From NCBI GenBank assembly GCA_944389175.1, contig CALXLK010000002.1, forward strand, positions 124,001-188,000: a stretch of 64,000 nucleotides of DNA, given 5' to 3'. The position numbers and the translations under genes were made by a program. Positions 22,789-31,858 of the stretch are shown here, piece after piece. Numbering within the stretch: the first letter of the stretch is position 1; each line of letters opens with the position of its first letter. Source of the DNA: an uncultured Opitutales bacterium. GTDB lineage: Bacteria; Verrucomicrobiota; Verrucomicrobiia; Opitutales; Intestinicryptomonadaceae. The notes beneath the pieces are model-generated. The model was not told the origin of the DNA and ran no database searches. It saw only the letters and a program-made list of their open reading frames with translations.

Positions 22789-24420
22789 ATGAAAATTTTT
22801 AAGAATTTGCATATATTTTTGTTGTTGCTTGCCTGCGTGGCGGCGCATGGCGGCGTTAGGCCGTCGGCCGTATACGTGGCAGCCAACGCAAACGATGAAA
22901 AGTCTTTGGAGTTGGCCTCCTACTATTGCAGCGCGCGCGGCGTTCCGGCCGCCAATATTATCAAGTTGGATCTGCCCAAACACAACGGCATAGTTTCCAG
23001 AAATGTCTATCTTGAAAAAATAGAAGGGCCCCTCTTTTCGGAATTAATTCGGCTGGGCGCCATACAGGCCTCCGACTTTGGAATCAAGGATTCCCTCGGC
23101 AGACCCGACCTTTTCCTCACTAAATTCGACGTTGATTTTCTCGTGATATGCAAAGGAGTTCCATGGGGGGTGCGATCTTCCAAAAAAGAGAAGGCAAATT
23201 CGTCCAAGACAGAGTCTTCGAGCCTCGATAGCGAGATCTCCGCGCGCTTCCTTCGCCAGAAAAGTTTTGGCGGATTTGTAAAAAACCCCGCGTTTTCTTC
23301 GACCGGAGATTCGTGGAAGGCGTACGGGCTCGTCCGCACCGCGCGGATAGACGGCCCTTCCTACGAAGCGGCAAGGCGCGTAATATCGAGCGCGTTGAGC
23401 GCCGAGAGGCGGGGGCTGCGCGGCAGGGTGTATGTGGATAAATCGCGTTTTTCGCCGCTTGGGGACAAGTGGTTTGACGCGCTTGCCGGCACTTTGAAAT
23501 TGCAGGGGTTCGACGTTTCCGTCGAGTCGAGCAAGCGCCTGCTTGGCTTTGCCGACAGGATGGACGCCTGCGCCGTATATTTTGGGTGGTATTCCAGAAA
23601 GCCGTGCGGGTGGTTTAGCATGCCCGCTTTCATGTGCGCCGACGGCATGATGGGCTGGCATATATATTCCTTTAGCGCATTAAATTTGGCCGATCCCAAC
23701 TCTTGGTCCGCCGCCTTGATTGAAAAAAACGCGGCGTCCACCGACGGCAATGTTTTCGAGCCGTTTTTGGCGTTGACGCGCAACGCTCAAATGTTTGTAA
23801 AGCTCGTCTTCGAGGACAAAATGCTCCCTGCCGAAGCCGCGTTTGCATCCCTGCCGGCGCTGAGTTGGCAAAACATCTACATAGGCGATCCCCTATACAA
23901 CCCGCTGGCCGTTGGGCTTGATGCCCAGATTGCCGAAATCGACGCCGGGCAAATAGACGGGCTTTCCCAATATTCGCTGATTAGAAAGGCAAATCTGATT
24001 GCGGCCTCCGCCGGGAACGAGGCTGCGGCGCAATTCTTGTCAAAATACGAAGGCAGAGTTTCCGACAATGCCCTGGTGTGGCGCAAGGCGGAGCTTTTGC
24101 AGGATCCTAATTTTCGCGTTTCGGCGGCCCGACAACTATTGTCGAGGCGTATCTATACCGATATAGGCTATCTCGGCTTGGCGTTTGAATTGGCGGATTT
24201 TCTCGAAAAATACGGCGACGGCAAATCGACCATTGAGCTCTGCCTTTATTGCGTCAAAAACTATGGCGATAACGGGGAATTTTTGTCGTTCGTCGTCGAC
24301 AGGGCGAAGAAAACATCCCAAAAGTTTAATTTGCAGCTTCCCGAAGAAATTGGCGAACTCGCCGATGAGATGGCTCGGAAAAGAGCAGGGGGATCGGCAA
24401 ACAGGGCGCTGAGGAATTGA
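22789..24420 (+). CDS. TIGR03790-family secreted protein, function unknown
   Basis: A 543-residue protein with signal peptide (KIFKNLHIFLLLLACVAAHGG). It opens with RPSAVYVAANANDEKSLELASYYCSARGVPAANIIKLDLP, the signature start of the TIGR03790 family seen in Verrucomicrobia, Planctomycetes and some others. A central part includes GVPWGVR, GLVRTARIDGPSYEAARRVI, AVYFGWYSRKPCGWFSMP and NIYIGDPLYNPL. The tail of about 150 residues is helical, TPR-like and may bind a partner. No enzymatic activity is established for the family to my knowledge. It lies 22 bases after the binding-protein gene and may belong to the same transcript. Confidence 0.85.
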   Translation: MKIFKNLHIFLLLLACVAAHGGVRPSAVYVAANANDEKSLELASYYCSARGVPAANIIKLDLPKHNGIVSRNVYLEKIEGPLFSELIRLGAIQASDFGIKDSLGRPDLFLTKFDVDFLVICKGVPWGVRSSKKEKANSSKTESSSLDSEISARFLRQKSFGGFVKNPAFSSTGDSWKAYGLVRTARIDGPSYEAARRVISSALSAERRGLRGRVYVDKSRFSPLGDKWFDALAGTLKLQGFDVSVESSKRLLGFADRMDACAVYFGWYSRKPCGWFSMPAFMCADGMMGWHIYSFSALNLADPNSWSAALIEKNAASTDGNVFEPFLALTRNAQMFVKLVFEDKMLPAEAAFASLPALSWQNIYIGDPLYNPLAVGLDAQIAEIDAGQIDGLSQYSLIRKANLIAASAGNEAAAQFLSKYEGRVSDNALVWRKAELLQDPNFRVSAARQLLSRRIYTDIGYLGLAFELADFLEKYGDGKSTIELCLYCVKNYGDNGEFLSFVVDRAKKTSQKFNLQLPEEIGELADEMARKRAGGSANRALRN

Positions 24421-24697
24421 CGTTGCCGTCTCGCAAATATTTCTAGATGCCAATCGGCGCAAAACTATCGTCGTGCGGCATCGTTGCGGCGGTGTGGCGT
24501 TGGGAATATGGGAGAGTGTCGTTTTGCGCGTTTTAGGCGGCGGTTCGAATTGACAAATAGGGCTTCTTTGAAGATTTGTCCGCTTTTTGGCATGTCAAAA
24601 AAAAAATTTTTTTTGTGGAAATTTTTTTTATTTGATAGTTGAATTACAAAGCTTTCCTTCAGCGCGCGCATGCGGCTCGGGGATTTTCTTTTATACT
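24421..24697. other. Intergenic region with an A10T8 tract
   Basis: No gene is seen. An A10T8 homopolymer tract at 24597-24614 is likely to bend DNA and may help the promoter of the following gene. A TTGACA hexamer lies at 24550 without a matching -10. GCGCAAAAC (24457) and GTTTTGCGC (24521) form a nine-base inverted repeat across a 55-base loop, a possible weak terminator stem for the TIGR03790 gene. TATACT lies directly before the efflux gene start. Confidence 0.45.
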
Positions 24698-26173
24698 ATG
24701 ATGAGGATGTTTGAAAAGTTTATTGCGTATTCTACGGCCGCACTTTTGTCTGGTTGCATGGTTGGGCCCGACTATGTCTCTCCTGAGTCGGAGGCTTCGG
24801 CCGAGGCTTTGGCGGAAGCGCATTACTATAGGGATGAAAATTTGTGGAAAGAGGCAACGCCCGCCGACAAACTCCCCAAAGGCGACTGGTGGAGCGTCTT
24901 TGGAGACGATGTTTTAAGCGATCTTCTAAAGCTTTGCCGGGACAACAGCCCGACTCTGGCCTCGGCTTACTACAAGATAGAGAAAGCCCGCGAGGCTGTT
25001 AGAATAGACGCCGCAGACCTGTATCCGCACGCCGACGGAACCGGCAGCTTCTCAAAGGCTGAGCGGTCGCTAAACTTGTCGGGGTCGTCCTCTTACGAGC
25101 AGTGGCTCGTCGGAATGGGCTTTACTTGGGATTTGGATTTGTTCGGGCGCGTTCGCAGCATGATAGAGGCCGATACCGCCGACGCCCAGGCGCAGCTTTA
25201 CGCCTATAATTCGCTTTTGCTCTCCCTGCAGATGATGGTCGCCACCGAGTATTTTACGCTTCGGCAGTACTCCTCTGAAGTGGACCTGCTCATCAGGACG
25301 CTGCAGGTCAGAAAAGAGCAAACGTTGCTTGTGGAGCGCCGCGTAAAACTTGATTACGCCAGCGAACTCGACCTTCAGCGCGCTCTTCAGCAGGAGTACG
25401 AGGCCGCCGCCCAGTTGGCGACGCTCGAGCGCCAGATTGCCATTTCCAAAAACAGGCTTGCAATACTTGTCGGGCTGTCTCCGTCGCGCCTGATGATGAA
25501 CGACGCCCCGCTTTCGGAAAAACTGCCCAAACTTCCCGAAGCGGTGCCATCGCAGTTGCTCGAGCGCAGGCCCGACATAGCCGAAGCCGAGCGCCGCGTG
25601 TATGCGGCCAACGCTAGAATTGGTGTTGCCCAGGCCGGATTTTTCCCGACGATTTCCATTTCCGCCAATACCGATTTGACTGCAAACAGAGTTGAAAAAC
25701 TAATAGAGGCAAGTTCCTTTGCCTGGGGTGTAAGCCCGCAGATTTACATACCGATATTCCAGGCGGGTAAAATATACGCCCAAAAACAGGTGGCTATAGC
25801 CGAGCATAAAGTTACGGTTGAGGATTACAAGGCGACGGTGCTCGAGGCCATAGGCGAGGTCGAAAACGCTCTCTCTGAAATCAATTATCTGGAGCGCGAA
25901 TACAGCAAGAGAACGCTTGTGACGAAAGCCTCGCTACGCATTCAGGAATTGACGTTAAGGCAGTATGAGCAGGGATACGTCGACTACTTTTCCGTAAGCG
26001 ACGCCCAGAGGCTTGCCCTCGAAAACGAAAGAACCCAAATTAGCCTTTTGGGCGACAGGTTTCGCGCGTGCGTGTCCCTCATAGGCGCACTCGGCGGCGG
26101 ATGGCAGATGCCAAAGGAGGACGGCGACGAGACTTCGGAGAACGCCAAAAACTCCGATTCTTCCGAGGGCTAG
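24698..26173 (+). CDS. NodT/OprM-type outer-membrane efflux lipoprotein
   Basis: A 491-residue TolC-family protein. It starts at ATG 24698 (24701 and 24707 are also possible) and has a lipoprotein signal ending LLSGCMVGPDYVSP, the classical OprM/NodT N-terminus. The domain shows WWSVFGDDVLSDLL, LASAYYKIEKAREAVRI, the coiled repeat LEYA.../LDYASELDLQRALQQEYEAA, and LLERRPDIAEAERRVYAANARIGVAQAGFFP, repeated in the second half. It forms a trimeric channel for a tripartite pump. No membrane-fusion protein or RND/ABC pump gene is adjacent, so its partner is elsewhere. The MMPL exporter of the polyene-like locus is one speculative client. Confidence 0.92.
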   Translation: MMRMFEKFIAYSTAALLSGCMVGPDYVSPESEASAEALAEAHYYRDENLWKEATPADKLPKGDWWSVFGDDVLSDLLKLCRDNSPTLASAYYKIEKAREAVRIDAADLYPHADGTGSFSKAERSLNLSGSSSYEQWLVGMGFTWDLDLFGRVRSMIEADTADAQAQLYAYNSLLLSLQMMVATEYFTLRQYSSEVDLLIRTLQVRKEQTLLVERRVKLDYASELDLQRALQQEYEAAAQLATLERQIAISKNRLAILVGLSPSRLMMNDAPLSEKLPKLPEAVPSQLLERRPDIAEAERRVYAANARIGVAQAGFFPTISISANTDLTANRVEKLIEASSFAWGVSPQIYIPIFQAGKIYAQKQVAIAEHKVTVEDYKATVLEAIGEVENALSEINYLEREYSKRTLVTKASLRIQELTLRQYEQGYVDYFSVSDAQRLALENERTQISLLGDRFRACVSLIGALGGGWQMPKEDGDETSENAKNSDSSEG

Positions 26174-26556
26174 GGCTTTTTGTCCGGCCGTGCGCTTGCC
26201 TCGCCCATCCGCAGATTGTTTTGACCTGTCCGCAAAGCTCTTTCCTTTCCATTTGTCGACCTCGCTTCGCAGATGTCGCTTCTGTGCGATCGCTTTTCCC
26301 CACCACTCAAACGCCGCCGTGCCGTTTGATCTTTGCTGAAAATTCAGGTGTTTTGCGTATAGGCAAAATCTACTTTGCCTTCAGCGTGGAAAGCTTCATT
26401 GTCCGTAAAACCAAGAAGTTTTCTTTTTTTTGCAGCCGCACCGATTGCGCGCGTTTTAGGCCGCATATTTTTTTCTCGCGCGTTGAGCCGGCGCGGACGG
26501 GCTGGGAGCGCCGTCGCGGGCGCATGCGCGGTTTGGAGCTCCCGCGGTGCTTTGCG
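26174..26556. other. Intergenic region between convergent genes
   Basis: About 380 bases between the efflux channel and hemN. Open frames here are shadows or noise without recognisable products. I see no convincing terminator on either strand and no RNA gene. Confidence 0.5.
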
Positions 26557-27891
26557 CTATAGTGTTTTAGAGTAGCGCTTGCCTGCGAGTTTATTGTCGA
26601 AGAGCATGGCTATGTTGCGCAGAAAGAGCCGCCCCAGCGGCGTGACTTCAAAGCCGTTATCAAGGACGTTTACAAGCCCGTCGTCCCGCAACGAGTCAAG
26701 CTTTTCGATAGCGTCGGCAAAGACGGTTTTAAAATCGACGCCGTAGTTGTTGTAGTCGACTTTCAGAGAGCACATTATATCCATTATTATTCCGCGCCTT
26801 ACAATGTCGTCGGCGGTGAGAATCAAGCCCTTTGAAATGGGCAGGCGGCCGCTTTGTATGCTCTCTTTGTACAGGCGCATGTCTTTGTGGTTTTGCCTGT
26901 AGGAAGTCTTTGTGTCGGATATTGAGGTTAGGCCTATCGCGAAAGTGTCAAGCCCCGCCATGGTGCTGTATCCCTGGAAATTTCTGTGCAGGGTGCCGTT
27001 TTTTCTGGCCTCAATCAGGGAGTCTTGCGGCTTGGCAAAATGGTCGAGACCTATGTATTCGTAGCCGCAACCCTCAAAGTGCTTCATCGCAGTTATAAAC
27101 AATTCGACTTTTTCGTCGGAAGTAGGCAGCGGGTTTTTCTCCAGAATCTTTTGCGAGGGCTTCACCCAGGGCACGTGCGCGTATCCAAAAAGCGCTATGC
27201 GGTCGGGCTGCAGGCTCATCAAATCGTCGAGGGTCTTGCTAAAAGTTTTCAATGTTTGCAGGGGCAGGCCGTATATTATGTCGCAGTTGATGCTCTTTAT
27301 GCCCTTGGAGCGCAGGCAGTTGACGGCCTCCACATTCATCTGCTGCGGCTGAATTCTGTTTATGGCCTTTTGCACGTCGGCGTTGGTGTCTTGGATGCCT
27401 ATGGAGGCGCGGTTTAAGCCGAGCGCCATGAACGCCTGCACTTTTTCATCGGTGAGGGTGCGCGGGTCGAATTCGCAGGATATTTCGGCCTCCGGGTCGA
27501 TTTCAAAGCGCCTTTTTATGATGTCGTTTATCCTCAGAGTTTGGTCTTTTGTCATCAAGTTTGGCGTGCCGCCGCCGAAATGTATTTGTCGAACCCTGGG
27601 TTTGTTTAATCCGGATTCGCGCCAAAGGTCGAGCTCGGCTTCGAGCAGATCTATGTATTCGTCTATCTTTGCCAAATCGGCGCACACGCTCGACGAGCAT
27701 CCGCAAAACCAGCACAGGCTCTTGCAAAATGGTATGTGTATGTAAAGAGATAGCTGTTGCTGCGAGTCGAGAGCCAGCTCTTTGAGGCGCTGCATATTTT
27801 CGTCCTCCGTAAAATACAATGCCGTCGGGTACGACGTGTACCTTGGGCCGGGCGTCGAATATTTTGAAATGAGTCTTTTGAGGTCTTGCAT
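26557..27891 (-). CDS. hemN: Oxygen-independent coproporphyrinogen III oxidase
   Basis: A 444-residue radical-SAM enzyme that decarboxylates coproporphyrinogen III to protoporphyrinogen IX without oxygen. The iron-sulfur motif is CKSLCWFC (Cys56, Cys60, Cys63) after YIHIPF; IHFGGGTPNLM, SCEFDPRTL and RASIGIQD follow. The HemN-specific C-terminal domain is present (YRQNHKDMRLYKES, MDIMCSLKVDYNNYG). Length fits true HemN rather than the shorter HemW. The start at 27891 is supported by AAGGAG about 12 bases upstream and by the hemE stop 2 bases before. It is the last gene of the ldt-regulator-murJ-hemE-hemN operon. Confidence 0.94.
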   Translation of the reverse strand: MQDLKRLISKYSTPGPRYTSYPTALYFTEDENMQRLKELALDSQQQLSLYIHIPFCKSLCWFCGCSSSVCADLAKIDEYIDLLEAELDLWRESGLNKPRVRQIHFGGGTPNLMTKDQTLRINDIIKRRFEIDPEAEISCEFDPRTLTDEKVQAFMALGLNRASIGIQDTNADVQKAINRIQPQQMNVEAVNCLRSKGIKSINCDIIYGLPLQTLKTFSKTLDDLMSLQPDRIALFGYAHVPWVKPSQKILEKNPLPTSDEKVELFITAMKHFEGCGYEYIGLDHFAKPQDSLIEARKNGTLHRNFQGYSTMAGLDTFAIGLTSISDTKTSYRQNHKDMRLYKESIQSGRLPISKGLILTADDIVRRGIIMDIMCSLKVDYNNYGVDFKTVFADAIEKLDSLRDDGLVNVLDNGFEVTPLGRLFLRNIAMLFDNKLAGKRYSKTL

Positions 27892-27893
27892 CT

Positions 27894-28934
27894 TTATAGC
27901 TCCTTTATAGCAGCGCACACGGCTTCGACGTTTTCTATGCGCGCGTCGGGCCGTATGCCGTGGGACAGGTTAAAAATATGGCGTCCTTTGCCGAGCATGT
28001 CGAGGGCTATGCGTCGGGCCTCGTCGGCGGCTTCCTGCGCCGTCGATTGGCTTAAAAAGGCGGGATCTAAATTCCCCTGCAGGCCCACGTCAAAATCTCT
28101 TCGCACCAGCGAGAGCCTTTTCGAGGCGTCCAGAGAATAAAACATCGCCCCCGTCCTGACAGCCTCCGCCATTCGCCCTGATAGGCCGTTTGCAAAAAGC
28201 ACGCTGGCAACGCCGCTTCCGAGAGAGTCGAATATCGGCGGAATCCATTTGCCCGAGAGATCCCAATAGCGCCCTGCGGGGGTGAGGTCCGCATGCGAGT
28301 CAAACACCTGAAAGGCGTCTATGCCCGCCTTTGCCTGCATCCTAGCATAGTTGGCCGACGCCCGCGACAGGGTCGACATCAAGCGCAAAAACAATTCCGG
28401 GTTTTCTTCCGAGAGTTTTGCAAGCCTCGGGAATCCGGGCCTGCTTTTCCCCTCGACCATGTAGCAGGCAAGTGTCCACGGCGAGGCGCAGAAGCCGTAT
28501 ATGGCCTTGTCGGGAAGTTCGCGCCTGAGCATTCTCAGCGCCGTTTCGACGTATCCGAGCCTTTCGCAGACGCTTTCGGCCATATCCTCGGCGAGCTTTA
28601 CGTCGGAGGCATGCTCTATTCTTTTATTTAGCCTTATTCCGCTGCCGTCGCCGAATCCGTAGCTAAAGCCGAGGGCTTCGGCTACTACGAGTATGTCCGA
28701 AAATATGATGGCGCAGTCGAAATTGAACCTGCGGATAGGCTGCAGCGTCGCCTCGAGGGCGAGTTCGGGCGTCTGCGTTATCTCCACAAAAGTGTGCTTT
28801 TGCTTAAGCGCCCTGTATTCCGGCAGAAATCTGCCGGCCTGGCGCATAATCCAAATCGGCGGCCTCGGCGTCTCCGCGCCCGATACTGCGGCTTTAAAGA
28901 GTTCCCTTGAGTTTTGCTTTAGCGGTTTAGACAT
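27894..28934 (-). CDS. hemE: Uroporphyrinogen decarboxylase
   Basis: A 346-residue enzyme converting uroporphyrinogen III to coproporphyrinogen III, the substrate of the following HemN. Family signatures are PPIWIMRQAGRFLPEYRALK (N-terminal), IIFSDILVVAEALG with the catalytic aspartate, GFCASPWTLACYMVEG, and FNLSHGIRPDARIENVEA at the C-terminus. It overlaps murJ by 16 bases and ends 2 bases before hemN. The two consecutive haem steps are therefore made together. Confidence 0.96.
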   Translation of the reverse strand: MSKPLKQNSRELFKAAVSGAETPRPPIWIMRQAGRFLPEYRALKQKHTFVEITQTPELALEATLQPIRRFNFDCAIIFSDILVVAEALGFSYGFGDGSGIRLNKRIEHASDVKLAEDMAESVCERLGYVETALRMLRRELPDKAIYGFCASPWTLACYMVEGKSRPGFPRLAKLSEENPELFLRLMSTLSRASANYARMQAKAGIDAFQVFDSHADLTPAGRYWDLSGKWIPPIFDSLGSGVASVLFANGLSGRMAEAVRTGAMFYSLDASKRLSLVRRDFDVGLQGNLDPAFLSQSTAQEAADEARRIALDMLGKGRHIFNLSHGIRPDARIENVEAVCAAIKEL

Positions 28935-30451
28935 ATGCGTTTTAATTGTTTTAGCCCCTCAAATTTTAATATTCTTAGCATGCCAATGTAAACGAGAACC
29001 CCCATGGGAACTATCGCGCAGACGCACGCCAAGTCAAGGGCTTTCCCGCCTATGTACATTCTTGCCAAATATTTCATGCCCATGCACGCCGCCGCCATTG
29101 TCAGGCTTGCCAAGGTGATTAGCCCCACATTTTTTATTATCGGCTCGGTTTTAAGTTTGTTTCGCAGCTTTGCATGCAGCGCCACCGAAGAGAAAACCGC
29201 CGCCGCCACATTTGCCGCGGCCAGCCCCGAGGCTTCGAATTTAAACATAAGCGCAACGGAGAGCGCCAAGTTTACGGCTATCGACGCGTACGATATTCTC
29301 ACCGGCGTCTTGGTGTCTTTGTTTGAATGGAAACCCCGCGTTGCGTATGCTGTAAACGCGAAAAACGGCAGTCCCGCCACCGACACGCACATGACTGGCA
29401 AGCATATGTCGACGTCTTTTAGCCCGAAGAGCCCCCATTTAAAAAGCAGGCTTAAAATCTCGCGCGAGAGAGCTAGAATGCCAAACATTGCAGGAATTGC
29501 AATAGCCAATGTCGCCGTCAGGCCGTCCGAGTATTCCCTGTTAAATGAGTTCCGGTCCCCGGAGGCGGCGAGCTTTGCAAGCCGTGGAAAATACACCGTG
29601 GCAATGGATACTGTAAACACGCCCAGCGGAAATTCCAGTATTCGGCTCGATATGTAGAGCGCCGGCGTGGCCGAGTCGTTTAAATTGAAGGCCAGCAGCT
29701 TCGATATGAAGATATTTAGCTGTACTACCGCAGCGCCCGTAAGCGCGGGGACAAACAGCGCGTAGAGTTCCGACATTTCCCTCGACGGGCCCATGTCGAA
29801 CTTAAAGCGCCAACCCTTTTTTGCAAGCCAGTACGCGGGCAAAAGCATCTGAAATAGGCCTCCGACAAGCCACCCGAAACACATGAATAAGGCTATGTTT
29901 TCTATATCGGCCTTCCCGAAGATTGCAACCGCCGCAAAAAGCGAAGCTATTATGCAGGCGTTTAATATCATGGGCGTGACGGACGGGGCCGCAAAAGAGT
30001 CGAGGACATTTAAGACGGCGGTAAATATAGCGGCCATGCACACCAGCAGCAGATACGGAAACAACACGGCCGTGTATTTTGCCCCGAGAAAATAGCGCGT
30101 CTGTTCGGCGTCGATAAAAAGCATTGATGCAAGCGACAGGGCTACCCCAAGAAGCGATATTGCAGCCATCCACACAATCGCCCTCGATAGCGCTTTGTTG
30201 AGAAAATCAAAGGCCGTATCCACCCCGCTGTTTTTCGCCGAGTGGCTAAAAATGGGAACGATGGCGCTGGAGAGCGCCCCTTCGCCGAGGAGCCTGCGCA
30301 TGAGGTTGGGAAGGCTGAAAGCGAAGGTGTATGCGCTGCTGACGGCCCCGATGCTCATGTAGGCCATCGACACAGAATCGCGAACCAATCCCATAATTCG
30401 CGATCCCACTGTGGCCAGCGCCACCATCAAAATATTTTTTAATTTTCCCAC
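28919..30451 (-). CDS. murJ: Lipid II flippase MurJ
   Basis: A 510-residue MATE/MVF-fold protein with about 14 helices that moves lipid II across the inner membrane for peptidoglycan synthesis. The N-terminus has VGSRIMGLVRDSVSMAYM and FSLPNLMRRLLGEGALSSAIVPIFS, the MurJ signature with arginines lining the cavity. Later come DSATPALYISSRILEFPLGVFTVSIATVYFP. It lies 2 bases after the response-regulator gene and overlaps hemE. Its co-transcription with an L,D-transpeptidase links two cell-wall functions. Confidence 0.95.
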   Translation of the reverse strand: MGKLKNILMVALATVGSRIMGLVRDSVSMAYMSIGAVSSAYTFAFSLPNLMRRLLGEGALSSAIVPIFSHSAKNSGVDTAFDFLNKALSRAIVWMAAISLLGVALSLASMLFIDAEQTRYFLGAKYTAVLFPYLLLVCMAAIFTAVLNVLDSFAAPSVTPMILNACIIASLFAAVAIFGKADIENIALFMCFGWLVGGLFQMLLPAYWLAKKGWRFKFDMGPSREMSELYALFVPALTGAAVVQLNIFISKLLAFNLNDSATPALYISSRILEFPLGVFTVSIATVYFPRLAKLAASGDRNSFNREYSDGLTATLAIAIPAMFGILALSREILSLLFKWGLFGLKDVDICLPVMCVSVAGLPFFAFTAYATRGFHSNKDTKTPVRISYASIAVNLALSVALMFKFEASGLAAANVAAAVFSSVALHAKLRNKLKTEPIIKNVGLITLASLTMAAACMGMKYLARMYIGGKALDLACVCAIVPMGVLVYIGMLRILKFEGLKQLKRICLNR

Positions 30452-30453
30452 CT

Positions 30454-31854
30454 TCAGAGCGGATTTTGGTTGATGTCGTGAATTTTCCTGTGGAGAGTGC
30501 GGCGGCTTATGCCCAGCATCTGGGCGGCCTTGGTCTTGTTACCGCCGGCGGAGGCGAGCGCCTCCTCTATGAGCTTTAGCTCGTTCTCCTTCTTGGAGTA
30601 GGTCTTTTGCCCGCCGCCTTCCGCAGGCTCTTCGGGACGGATAAATTTTTCGTCGAGATCGCCCTCCGATATTTCCTGTCCGGCGTGCATTACGGCCAAA
30701 TTCTCGCAGAAATTGCGCAGCTGCCTTATGTTTCCCGGCCACGGATAGCGTTGCAAAAGGACGAGGGCCGCAGGGGTGATTTTCGCGCGCTCAAGGCCGT
30801 TTTCGACAGCGTAAAAGTTTGTGTAGGCCTCCAGCAGCGCAGGGATGTCCTGCGGGTGTTCGCGCAGGGGCGGAACTTTTATTTCAACGACGTTGAGCCT
30901 GTAATACAAGTCCTCCCTAAACTCTCCGCTCTCGACCATGCGGCGCAGGTCGCGGTTCGTTGCGCAGACGATGCGCGCATCGACAGATATCGGCTCGTTG
31001 CTGCCTATTCGCTGGAATGTCTTCGTCTCCAGAAATCGGAGCAGCTTGACTTGAGTCGGGGCGTCTATTTCGCCGATTTCGTCGAGAAAAATAGTGCCGC
31101 CGTCGGCCGCTTCAAAGCGGCCGATGCGCCGCGATATTGCGCCGGTAAAGGCGCCTTTTTCGTATCCGAAAAGCTCGCTTTCAAGCAGATTGTCGGGTAT
31201 GGCGGCGCAGTGCACCGGAAGAAAGACGCCGTTGCGGCGCGGCGAGGCGGCGTGTATGAGGCGCGCTATCAATTCCTTGCCCGTGCCCGTTTCTCCGGTG
31301 ATTAAAACAGTGGCCTTGCTTTTGGCCGCTATTGTTGCAGTCTCTATTACTTTTTTCATGGCGGGACTGTCTGCTATTATCCCGCCAAAGTCGTTTTTCG
31401 ACGTGCAGAGTTGCGCGTTGGCAGTTTCTATGTTTTTAGACCTAAGCGTCTGTATGTGCCTTTCGTTTTTCTCGGAGCGCTCCAGCTTTTGAGCTTCGCG
31501 CTTTTTCAACAGCGCAGTCAATGTGCCCTCGAGCTTGTCTATGTCGACGGGCTTGCAGATGAAGTCGTCGGCGCCCCTCTTCATTGCCTCAACGGCCATT
31601 TCCACATTCCCGTAGGCCGTTAGCATTATGCAGACGGGCTTGTGGTCGAGGGATATTGCCTTGTCTATTACCGACATTCCGGTCTTCCCGGACATGCGCA
31701 GGTCCGTTATGACGGCGTCGAAGTTTTCGGCGTCGAGCATTCTGATGGCCTCGTCGGCGTTCGAGGCGGCAAATACGTCGAAATCGTCGCAGAGAGCCTT
31801 GCTGAGGCCGTCGCGCGTGTTCTTTTCGTCGTCTACTATCAGTACGCTTTGCAT
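30454..31854 (-). CDS. NtrC-family sigma54-dependent response regulator
   Basis: A 466-residue protein with three domains. A receiver (1-120) has the phospho-acceptor Asp51 in VITDLRMSG and LTAYG / KPVD. An AAA+ sigma54 activator domain (about 160-390) has Walker A GETGTGKE (187-194), the sigma54-contact loop GAFTGA (234-239), FLDEIGEI and RLNVVEIKVPPLRE. A C-terminal Fis-type helix-turn-helix (about 430-460) has NKTKAAQMLGISRRTLHRKI. No histidine kinase is encoded nearby, so it is an orphan here. It starts 4 bases after the L,D-transpeptidase stop and may control the envelope or haem genes of its own operon. Confidence 0.95.
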   Translation of the reverse strand: MQSVLIVDDEKNTRDGLSKALCDDFDVFAASNADEAIRMLDAENFDAVITDLRMSGKTGMSVIDKAISLDHKPVCIMLTAYGNVEMAVEAMKRGADDFICKPVDIDKLEGTLTALLKKREAQKLERSEKNERHIQTLRSKNIETANAQLCTSKNDFGGIIADSPAMKKVIETATIAAKSKATVLITGETGTGKELIARLIHAASPRRNGVFLPVHCAAIPDNLLESELFGYEKGAFTGAISRRIGRFEAADGGTIFLDEIGEIDAPTQVKLLRFLETKTFQRIGSNEPISVDARIVCATNRDLRRMVESGEFREDLYYRLNVVEIKVPPLREHPQDIPALLEAYTNFYAVENGLERAKITPAALVLLQRYPWPGNIRQLRNFCENLAVMHAGQEISEGDLDEKFIRPEEPAEGGGQKTYSKKENELKLIEEALASAGGNKTKAAQMLGISRRTLHRKIHDINQNPL

Positions 31855-31858
31855 TGTT

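Noticed and set aside
24597..24614. A10T8 tract as a terminator
   Set aside because: There is no GC-rich stem; it is a plain A-tract/T-tract and more likely a bend near a promoter.
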